A stretch of DNA of 64,000 nt. Source: Ignelater luminosus (taxonomy: Eukaryota; Arthropoda; Insecta; Coleoptera; Elateridae). Location of the stretch: contig VTPC01091296.1 of NCBI GenBank assembly GCA_011009095.1, positions 21,111 to 85,110 of the forward strand, read 5' to 3'. Shown one piece after another: positions 45,301-57,300 of this stretch. A program made the position numbers and the translations under genes. Position 1 is the stretch's first letter. Each line of letters begins with the position of its first letter. Under the pieces are notes generated by a model, which was given only the letters and a program-made list of their open reading frames with translations, had not been told where the DNA came from and did not search any database.

Positions 45301-48300
45301 TTTTAGAAATATTCATGTTCTATTCCACCAGGAACCAAACGTTTCAACGATCAAGTAATGAAAACATACTAAAACTTTAGTTTTTTGTATTTTGATCTTT
45401 TAGGATTTTTGCAGTTACGTAAAAACTTGCAACAGTGTCACAATAGGTTACGTCCCACATTAAAGTCTTGCCATCACTTCAAGAAATCAAAGTCGTTCTA
45501 TCCGCCTTCTTTTGATCATTCGAGAAACTCCAGGAAGTTCTAGAAATTGCGGAAAATTCTCTTGTAATTAAGGCCTGTTTAGTCACCCTTCCTGCACTTT
45601 CACAGAAAGATAGACCGTGATGGCCCAAAATATCAACTGTTTCGCTGCAACTGGATTCATGTGGTTCGTATGCAGGTAGAGCAATTCTTAAAGCTACGAA
45701 AATTCTGAAAGTGGAAATTTCCAGAGAAGTCTTTAAGAAAGGCAACAGCTTAAAATGTCATGGTATGAATGTTAACAAACTTGGTTATCCCATTCTCTTT
45801 GTTTATATTCTACTGATATGGATAAAAAATCGTTTTCTGAAAGGTTCACCCAGAACGCAACTGCTTCATGGTATGCATCTTTCTAAAACTGCCTATGGAA
45901 GCATCGTAGTCGTTAAATCTTTTGCACAACTAAAAGATGCAGTGAAAGAAGAAAAACGAAGAGAAGAAACGTCACGAATCATGAATTGCAATTCTATATT
46001 TCCTGCATTCCATTTCATTATAATGTTTGGTAATTAGTTAAGCGATCTTTCTGTCTTAATTGTCTGTCGTCGGATAAAACAAGAAGTCCACACTTGTGTA
46101 TATTTATTTGAAGACCTACTTTAGAAGAGGAATAAGAATTGTACAATCATCCAAAGACCAATTAGTTCCGAATTTAAAGATAAAACTAGAGAATGCAAAG
46201 TAAGCCTAAACAACGTTGACCTAAGAGGATCTCTCTGCTGATCAACTCTATAAGATAAAATTGTTCACTTTCCAATAGTGAGAATAATAGGATGACGATA
46301 AAATTCATTTGAGATGAGAAAAACTCAAGGATTAATTCTTTTACTCTAGTAAGCATCACAATCCTAGAGTACCTAAGCTAAGTATGCTGACATCAAGAAC
46401 GATTGTGGTGCGTCTGTGTCTTTTACCAAAGATAGTGAAGTCTCCATTGAAGTTATTTTACCTGCATTGAATGAATCCTAGCAAATAGAAGTATCATAGA
46501 GGGCTAAACCGTGTGCTCTGTATTATACTCGAAGTCAATATCTCTTCTGGAGAGTTGTTAGATTTCTAGGTCTACTGCAGCTGTCAAGAATAATACCTAA
46601 TTTGCAAGTGAAGTAAACTATTTTTGATACATATTTAGAGGGAAATTGTATTATAATCCAAACTCATACAGACGAGAAGCCATCTCTAGCTTCATAAGAT
46701 GAAAGTATTTATGTTTGAGCTTTCTGTAGTACCTTGAGGATTAAAGAACTTCTTTTATTGTTCAGTTGATCGTTTATTGCATCACTTTGTTGTAGCATAT
46801 TAATTTATTATTGACTCTTTTTGTTATCTACTCTATATTGTTCAAACTTACTTTCATCTTAGTGTTTCTGCTTGTAGAGGTTATTAATTCCAAGGTTTTC
46901 TACAATTTCTGTTTGTTTTTAAAAAAATGGTAAGTCATTATTATGAGGAAGAGTAGGTAACCGTTCTAAATATCACCATATCGATTTCCTACAGCTAGCA
47001 GTATTCCAGTTTAATATTGTTTGGTGAAAATGTCTTATAAGTCATTGAAAAGAAAAAAGCAAATTCTTTATTTCGGGCAAACTAAATCTCGTCTAGGGAT
47101 TAAATGCAAAATGAACCAACAGATCAGAAAATGGCTTTTACATTTCTATCACTGCTCAAGTAAACAATAATTTAGTTTCGTGTTTTCCTATAATATAATT
47201 AGAAGCCAAAAATAAATATTTGGATTTGTCTATTGAAGTGATGCTGTAGAACAGGTACTGTTCCAAAATCTGATTAGTAATTGTTGTCAGTTTTTTACTT
47301 GGTGCAGACAGAGCAAAATTTTCTGTAATGAAAACCAAGGCTGTCATTAATTGATAGATTGTTACATTACAGATCATTATAAAGGGTTTTCCAATAAGAG
47401 GTGTTATTTTGAATAGCCCGCTATTTCGGTAGATGTCACTTTTGAAGCTATCATTTTTTGACATTTGACAAGTAAAAACTACGCCATTAATAAATATGGA
47501 ACGATACACGCTTCAACAACGCATTGAAATTATTAAAATTCACTATAAAAATGGTGAAAATCTGGCAGAGACGGTTCGTAAAACTCGAACATTTTTGGGT
47601 CACCGTGAAGCACCTTGTCGGACCGCAATACAGAAATTGGTGAAAAAATTCGAGCTCTTGGGACAAGTTAGTGATGTGAAGAATAAAACCCGTGCACGTC
47701 GCTCAAGAACAGCCGAGAATATTGCTGTTGTAGCCGAAAGTGTTAAAGAAAACCCAGGTTTGTCCATTCCTCGTCGTTCTTTGGAATTAGCCATTCCACA
47801 AACGTCATTACACCGTATTTTGCATAAAGATTTGGGTCTTAAGGCTTATAAAGTCCAGTTAACACAAGAACTCAAGCCGGCCGATCATCAACAACGTCGT
47901 GTCTTTGCTGATTGGGTCGTTGAAATGCATGAAAATGATCCAGAATTCCATCGAAAAATCATCTTGAGTGATGAGGCCCATTTCCACCTCGGTGGCTTCG
48001 TCAACAAGCAAAATTGTCGGATCTGGGGCTCAGAAAATCCAAGAGTTATTGTTGAAAAGTCTCTCTATCCTCAACGTGTGACTGTTTGGTGCGGTTTATG
48101 GTCCGGCGGAGTCATTGGACCTTACTTTTTCGAAAATGAGGCTGGAGCAACAGTTACGGTGACTGGATTGCGCTATCGAGAGATGATTAACGATTTTTTA
48201 TGGCCGGAATTGGATGGTATTGATCTGGACAACGTTTACTTTCAACAAGACGGCACTACGTGCCACACAAGCAACGAAACCATTGATCTTTTACGGAAAA

Positions 48301-51300
48301 AGTTTCCGGACCGTGTTATCTCTCGAAGAGGTGATCACAATTGGCCACCGAGATCTTGTGATTTAACACCTTGCGACTTCTTTCTTTGGGGCCACGTGAA
48401 AGAGAAGGTCTACGCCAACAGCCCAGCGTCGATTCAAGACCTCAAAGATGGAATTCGTGAGGCTATCGAGGACATAGGGCAGCCACTTTGCGATTTGGTT
48501 ATGGAAAATTTCATGAAAAGGATATTGTCCTGTAAGCGTGGTCGTGGTGGTCATTTGCCTGATGTTATTTTCCACTATTAACGGCATACCTTCCTCTTTA
48601 TAATGAAATAAACATCCGATCATTTATATTAAAAAATGGCACTTTTCTTTGAATATCAAAATAACACCTCTTATTGGAAAACCCTTTAGTATAAGAAATG
48701 TAAAAACTAACAAAAACAATGGATTGGTATTCAGAGTTTAATTTCTGCTTCTTTTCTCTTATCACCTTTTTCACCTCAAAACTGCATGAAATATTTATCA
48801 TTTTTCGTGATACATGCAGATTTTGCTTTTCTTTCTTATGTATTGGATTTTGTTTATTTGCTTTAGGAATTAAAAATAATTAGAAAGGAATTTTTTATGG
48901 GCTCCATTCTATTGATATTTTCAAAATGACATACCAATATTACGATTTTAACAATACGTTTTCCAACATTTTTTCAAGTCATTCTTGTTTTTTGCACAAG
49001 GAAGTAAAAACAGCAATCGATCTATTTTAAGTTACATAGATACAATCAAATATCAGCTGATTCTGATAGTAGTATGTTTTTAATTAATTCAAGTAGGCGT
49101 GTAAGCATACGCCTTTCGGGATCACGTAGCAGTAATAAGTTACATTACTACATACCATTTTAATTATAGAATGTTTCGTACTTACCTTAGAATGAATTAT
49201 AAAATTAACCTTTGGCCGACTATTTTGTTTTTCTTACTATAAAATTCAAATTGGAAATAGCTAACAACAAAATAAAGTAGTAAACAAGTTTTTGTATAAG
49301 GATTAGTTGTTTTCAGGAAGAATCTTTTTTTTTGTTTGCATAATGAATTTAATTTTGAATAAATAGAAATCCTTGTACTGTTTATTACTTTAATATTATA
49401 ATTAAATACTTCTTACTTAATTATTATTAAGAAGGTAAATCCATTGTGACTTAAAGGTCAGCGAACGTTATTTTGTTAATATTAATAAAATGCAAAATTA
49501 TTGCAAGAGTGCATGTATAAAATTACAACAAATTTTAGAAACTCGCAGTAATTAGTTCACGGATAAATTTGTGCAAGCTCCTGAATAATAAAAATCACAA
49601 GGTCTTAAAATTCTCTTATTTTGCTGTCTCAATTACTGCTTGTCAAATAAAAAATAACACAATTATTCTATTTGCTCATATTTGCTGAAATAAAATACCT
49701 ACATGCTTCCTTCAATTACTTAACGGAGTAGAATTGTATGTTGTCGTTACTGGATACTGACAGTAAAAGTGGTTTAGCTTGTAAACTTACCTTGACCTAA
49801 AGAGCATTAATTTTTTCCTTATTTCTAGGCGAGTGCTACCCAGTGTTGAGCCCGGATATTTGCGTCCTTTGATTCCGGAAACAGCTCCACAACAACCAGA
49901 TAAATGGGAAGACGTTTTAGAAGACGTGGAAAGGGTCATTATGCCCGGGGTAAGAATCCTTTTAATATTAATTCATTCAGTATTTTGATTTTTACAAATT
50001 CATTATTCTTTGGAAAACTACAGAAAAAGTTGTAATTTATCGATGGTTTTTTAGGTAACCCATTGGCATTCTCCACGGTTTCACGCTTATTTCCCAACCG
50101 CAAATTCATACCCTGCCATCGTAGCGGATATTCTAAGTGGAGCTATAGCCTGTATTGGTTTTTCATGGGTAAGTGTAGCTGTTACAAATTTCTTAATAAT
50201 TTCAGTGTGACAAGACTGGTAGGTATATCCTAGAACTCACTGTTTATTGCACTTTTTATCCCTTACATTTTTCTGATGAAATAAATGGCATATTTTAATC
50301 ATTTTTTAACCTTGCTTTTTTTTTAAATTTCTGCGATTGAAGTTAAGTGTTGGTGATGAAATTTTCGATTAGATTTACAACACGTTAAAAAAAGGGACTA
50401 TTTTTATTCGACTCATTAATCATCAAAAGGTAGCCTTTTGGATTTGCGATTCTAAAAACGTACCCGACTCATAAATTATATTTTTCTACCAAGAGACGGT
50501 CACATGAAAATGCTTTTTCTCTTAATATCCACTGTAATATTGATTTTTTTATAGTGGGTTAGTAGTTGCTTTTTATTGAACTTTTTGATGGAGAAAACTT
50601 ATTTCATATCTAAAAATTAAATTTTTCAGTGTGCTATAACTTTAATATGACATAAAAGTTGTTCGTTGTTAACATTTAACTTGATAAACAGTTCCCACGA
50701 AAAAGAAATTTTTTACTGGTGAAAATTCTATGTGGAAAAGGAAGATGCAAACAGTCAGTTTTCCACTTTTATGAAGTTTCATTACTGTAGAATTCTGATT
50801 AACTAGAAGTAGTTACAGCGAGGATTACTATAACGTTATATTATTTACAGCCGATGGCATACGTACAACTAATAAAGTTACAACCAGGTTTTGTTTCTTA
50901 AAAATTATTGTTTTTATTTTAATTTTTTGTCAAATCGCTCACATCCTGATTTCAAATATACAGGGTGTTTCTAGATTGCATGGATAAATAAAAAAATAAA
51001 AAGGAAACCTAGATACATTTTCTTCTGAGAATGCTCTTTTGTGGAGCTATACCGTCTTAAAGTTTGCCAAAAAAGGCAATTTTTTTAATAACTCCCCAAC
51101 ACTCTGTGTTGCTGTAACAAAATTCGATGTACTACATATCAAGACCTTCATTTTGAGTTAATTTATAGAAACCGGTTTTGCTACAAAGGTAGTTCTGGAG
51201 ATAGGAGACTTTTTAATCTTCAGAACTCTTTTGTCTACAGAAATATCTGAAATCTAATGTGATCCTTACATAACCTGTTCTATTTGGAAAGAATTTCGCA

Positions 51301-54300
51301 ACCTCAGTTATTTTCATAAACATAGAAATTTTTTGGAAAAACTCCAAAAACCATTTCAGGTTCAAGTACATTTTTGTATACAATGTGGAGAACGGCCTCC
51401 ATACTTTTGGAACAAATATAGTTTTGACAAATTAAGAGCAAATATAGGCCCTGATAGGTAGTGCATAAATATTAAATTTCGTTACTGTACCATAAACTGT
51501 TAACGAAGTTATTAAAGAAAAATAGTTTTTGCTTTAGCAAAAGTTTAAGGCGACGTAGCTTCACAGGAGAGCGTTTTCAAAAAAATCTGACTGACTGGAA
51601 TGATCTTCTAGCCTTTTGATGATGATGATGATGACTAGCAGAGCAGAACAACGTGGCATCACTTTTAAAAGTTGACAAAAAACTCAAATTCAAATAAAAA
51701 AGAAATGATGTCAAAATCATAAGTGCAGGGATTTGGATTTACAATTTTTACAAAAAGTTTGAAATAAAATATTTATTGCCCATACTGAGTCATCTAAAAC
51801 AGATTTCAAAGAGGAATGTATTGTTGTTAATACTACTGTGATGTAACAAAAATGATATTGATTAACTACTAACAAATATTTATTTATTTATTTATCTAAG
51901 TAAATTTTTTACCTAACTTGTAACAAATTCTAAAACTTTTCTGTCATTTGCTGAAGTTTTGGGAATAACACAGCAAATTCAGCAAAGCTACTTTGACCCC
52001 TTCTTTGTTTCCAAAGCTGAAAATATTAAAAGGATATTTCGCATAGCTATTCTTTGTTTATTGACTGATGTCACAAGGTTTGTTTAAATAAGGCCAAATT
52101 TGTGCTATGTAACTGCTCCATCAGTTTGACATTCACATGTACCAAGAATGTACCAAATCACAACCATCCTTAGTGTTTCAGACCAGAAGGTGGAAATATG
52201 AAATTGTATTGGGCCAAAAATCATTATCAATGTACTGAATAGTAGATACCTGCTTTAAAAGACTACCGACTATACGATATTATATTACAAAACATTGTTC
52301 TGACGTAGTAATAATGATATTAACTTTTCTACCACTTTCTGAAACGGTTTTTGAGCTTAACTTACGATATTCAATTTTCCATTAATCCAAGGTGTTGTGC
52401 GATGCTAACTACAGCATCTTAGGTGAACCATAAGCGGTTTGGGCCGACACAAACAAAATCGACAGTGGTGTCAAATTAAATATTCCGACCTGATTTTTTC
52501 GACTGAAGATGGATGTGACTAAATGCATTTGTAAATCTACCAATCAGCTTGAGTGTTAAACGAGTTTGATGAGGTTAGCTAATAAAGTGAAATCTACTGG
52601 TTGTCATTGTTGTTTGACTAGTGACTTGCTTTTCTACCTACGTTCTGATCAGACTCAGTTTGGTTCTTACATTTTCCTACAGATCAATCTTTTCTCTTTT
52701 TCTTCTCCAACTTGTATTTCTTGTATTTCTCTTGCTGTAGATTCTTCTCTTTTCTTGTACTTTAACTGTGTAGATTTACTTATGAATCTTTATTTTCTTC
52801 AGGCTTTAAAGGGTTTGTCCAGAATATCACTTCCAGTTGTTATTTTGCATCGTCGCAAATCTTGTTTAGACTCTGAATCCTTGACACAATTGTGAAAACT
52901 TTAGTTTGGTTTTGTTTGTTTTTTTCTTGCTCAAGATATGAAGAGTCCTGTTTGTTTTTTTCTCGCCTGCCAAAAGAGAAACTCTTCTGCGGAACTGTGT
53001 GTAACGTATTTTATGTGTTAAGAGCACATCTTAGCATTATCGAACATTTCTTCCACCAGGTTTCTAATATTTTAGACAGTAATTTCTTCAGAATAATTCT
53101 ACCCCATTAGCTGATATTCCATGACTGATAGATAGATACATTATGTATTTCCGCAAAAATTCAAGAAGTACAAATAAAAAGATACCACACGCCCCTCTCT
53201 GTCATAGAAATTTGTTCAATACCACGGTTCTACTATACATACTGATACCTTTCGGATATAACAGACAGTTACAGGTGTTCAGATTTTTCAAAATGTTTCT
53301 TGCCTTTTGAAAACTTATTTTTCCAGGCCCCAGCAATAAAAGAAATGCTAAGAAATCTTTGATCATACTTATTTCTCAAGAACCTCAGATAATGTTCCAT
53401 TGTTTAGATTTCTTTTTTCTTCTTTATGTTCGAATATTCCTCCAAGGTTTAATTTTATGTCAGATTGACAATGACGAGGTTTAAAATAAATCTTTCGAGG
53501 AAATTTAGAAATCTTCTGCCTACGCTTGCGTATCTTTGGATTCAGAATACTTCTTCTGCTGCTTTTGATGGTTCAAAACCCATATCAGAATGAACGAAGT
53601 TCTTACCAAAAATGTATAAATAACTCATTTACTTTTAAGGTTGCAATATATGTTTTTCTAAGATCCTGCAAATTTATTATTGACTCTAAGGTCTCATCCA
53701 TGGTCATAGTAATAAATTTCAGGATTGCAATATTATTTAAGCCACAGTGAACAGCCTCAGGGTAACGCATGGCATACATAAGAGTATCAATCTATTCTGT
53801 TTATTATTTATCTTTCCTTTTTACGATTTTGTTTATTGAATTGATTAGATGGAATTCCGTCGGAATATTTGAAATATCGAAAAGTAATAAGCTTTTCTAG
53901 TTATTGAGCGAAGGTGTTGAAGAATTCTAAATAAATAATCGATTTGTTAAACCGAAGCAGATTTTATCATGCATAGTGTTCAAATTTTCGATTTCACAGA
54001 TTTCTTTTCACTCTTTGATACGTGACGTGAATAAAAAGTCCAATTTGCGGAAAGTGTCTCTTAGCAAATCTTATCTGAAGCTTTTCCAAAAGTGCACATA
54101 ACCATTTTTTGAAATTTGCAGAATTTTCATTTGTTCGGTTCGGTTTCGGTACTTGACTTGCCGTTAACAAAAACAATTCTCTTTCTAGTTATTATTTAAG
54201 TCGTGGTTAATAAAGTAGGGGGAAAACACGTTTTTTGTGAAATACAGAAATTCTAAATTTACATTGTTAGCTTGCCTTCTAATAATTACTATCTACGTCT

Positions 54301-57300
54301 AATTTGTTTTGTAAAAATTACAATTTGCATATTTTTGGTCTGGCATTAATTAAGCTAAATACAAAAAGTTTTTAATTTGAGTAAATAAAGAAGTCAGGTG
54401 TTTTTTGATCCTATTATACTGTAAAAGTACTATGTGTTTGATTATATCATCCAAACACTTTAATACTTTTTACGGTTACATAAATATGCAAATATATATT
54501 TACATATAGCTTATTTATGTAGGTAAACAAAATACTTTAAGTAACTTTAACTAACAATGAAATTTTCAGTCAGGCAGAATGAAAATTAATCAATGTCTCA
54601 TAAAATAAATTCTGGACAGAAAAGAGAAAAGCGATTTTCATCCCCAGTAACCTATTTCAGAAAATTTAATGATCTGCTAAGCGTATAAAACGTCTCCAGA
54701 CAATGTAAGCTTGGAACAAGTGGATCCACTTGTTCGAATGAACAAGGAGGAAATTGACCCTCTACAATCCTCCCTTTGTGTAAATGACATGATATCTAAA
54801 CCCGAGTTAATTACTCTTTAAGAGACAGATTATCGCGGTTATGATTTATTCATGTGCTTTATGCTGTATTTAATCGCCAAAGTCTTAGAGAAGAACTTAA
54901 GGGAATGTATTTAAAAAATATTTTATATTTCAGATCGCTAGTCCTGCTTGTACAGAATTGGAAGTTGTGATGTTAGATTGGCTTGGAAAAATGTTGGATT
55001 TACCTCCGGAATTCTTAGCTTCTTCAGGAGGAAAAGGTGGAGGTGTTATACAAGGAACTGCTAGTGAGGCCACTTTGGTTGCTTTACTTGGAGCTAAAGC
55101 ACGTGCCATCGCTAAAGTTAAAGGAGAACATCCTGAATGGACTGATGCTGAAATTGTGGATAAGCTTGTTGGATACACTTCAAGTAAGTATGAAATATAA
55201 ATGATAAACAAATCGTGTAAATATTTCTAGGAGACTTTCTTATTGTTCGAGTTCAAATTTCTCTAGTTCCCAACGAAGGTTTTACTTTTTGTTAAGTTTC
55301 ATGCTAATATAAGCGATAAAGCTTTTCTAAAACGGTTCCGTCATCTCTATCAGAATTTTTCATACAGAGTTCGCTAAAGATAATTAAATTGGGTGACTTA
55401 TTAGTTATTACAATACAGTTAGCTAAAGCTATATCAATTATAGTTGTCAATTCTTCTTATTCATGGGTTAACAATCCGCTTATGATAAATATTTAATTAG
55501 GGACTGATCGATCCTTTCCACAATTATAAATTTCTCTATTATTTATTGAACGGGATCTTCGTTCTTCCTTAAGGTAAGTAGTACAGATAATGCGAGTCTT
55601 CTTTTTTGACCTTATCATTATGATTCTGTATATATTTTGTTGGATAATAAAACTAATAACTACTGTCATTAGTAAATAATCTATTTTTAGTTATGTACTT
55701 TTATAGCCTTTACATAATCCTACACGTGAGATTTGAACACGCAAATATAACTAGATATTTTGCCCTAAATTGTGAGAAAGTTTCAATGTCTGAATTTACA
55801 ACAAAAAATTAATTTTAAAATAGAAATTCAACTATTTTAATGAAAATCTAATCGTTCTAAATTATGTCATTGCCATTTACAGGCCAAAGTCATTCATCTG
55901 TAGAACGGGCTGGTTTGCTTGGAGGTGTTAAACTGCGCTCCTTACCTGCTGATGATAAGCACAGATTGCGAGGAGACACTTTGAGGGAGGCCATTCAGAA
56001 GGATATCGATGCTGGCCTTATTCCATTTTATGTAAGTGTTAAACATTCACTATTATGATATAGTTTTGAGCACCATTCTCTATTATGATCCAGTTAAGAG
56101 TTAGTACGAATTTATTAAATTAGTAGTAATACATTGAAATGACCTTCCTATTTAATATTTTGCTTAAGTGATTCGATTCTTTACCTTTGAAATTTATTAA
56201 AATCGGTCTCAATATTAGAGAAAGAATCATAATATTAGATTTACTGTATACTTATCTTGTTTATCACCATTTTAATAATTTGGCTCGTGAGTAAAAACTA
56301 AAAAAAAGGTTAATGGTTTGGTGTTTGGTTCACATTTTACATTAGGAATCATAATTTGTTTATAAAGTACAATATTATTTTCTGGACATTTTAGTACTCC
56401 AAGATTAAATGAATATTTTATAATTTCATTATTACAGAATTATATAAATAAATTTAAAAAAATTAAGTACCTATATAAAAATAGAAATTAAAAAAAATCG
56501 TTTATTAATTAAAATACAAAAAAATACAAAAACTAATGATATTTGTTTTAATTAAGAAGAATATTTAAATCTTAAAGTTATAAATTATGTAATTAAATTA
56601 ATGAATCCATTAATTTCTAAATAAGAAGACTTCCGTATCTATAAAATCATCTAAGCTCGTTCGTCAGATGGGTTGCCTATGTTGCAGGCGTCTAACTACT
56701 GAAACTGCTAATTTTGACTCCAGAAATTCTATTCAGTTTTTTCATTTCATGGAATATGAATTGCAAGAATAAAATAACACATTGAAAACACAAAAACTGC
56801 CGATTTTTAAAAGGTTACAAGTGGAATTGGAAAAACATTTCTGCATTTACGTATTGTGCAAGAGCAAAAGAACAAATATTAAAATAAAAATAAATGACTT
56901 AAGAAAAAAATAAAAATAAATTAATCCAATTAGAATCCTCATTTTAAACAGTAGATTTTGAAGTAAAAAAAATCTATAGTACGGGCGTCATGGTGATATT
57001 ATTATATCTACACTTTCAAAAATATTTGACAATTTCCCAGAAACTGAACATCTCAAGAAAATCTGATTTGATACAAGCGGAACATGTCTGAAACTTACTA
57101 GGAAATTGCCAGAGAATCGAAGTGAAAGGCTAAATACTTTTAAATTCACTCATATCAAGTCAAAACCTGAATTTTTATAATTTCTAATAAAATCTTCGAT
57201 GTCTTGTTCAAATCTTCCTCATACCATAGGAGCAACTCTCGTTGATCTTTACTGCATCTTCATTTGTCACGATAAGCTTTCTTTGGTAGTTCCGAATTGG

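Larger units (their letters stand above)
42474..49828 (+). other. Ddc: Ddc coding intron 1 (7.4 kb)
   Basis: Donor TAG|GTAAGTG at 42474 and acceptor TTTCTAG ending at 49828. Contents: mariner copy 2 (47382-48686), a decayed LINE (45180-45760) and AT-rich sequence. Two segments near 43190-43330 and 49025-49120 share AATATCAGCTGA and TTAATTCAAGTAGG in the same order. No other gene seen. Confidence 0.9.
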
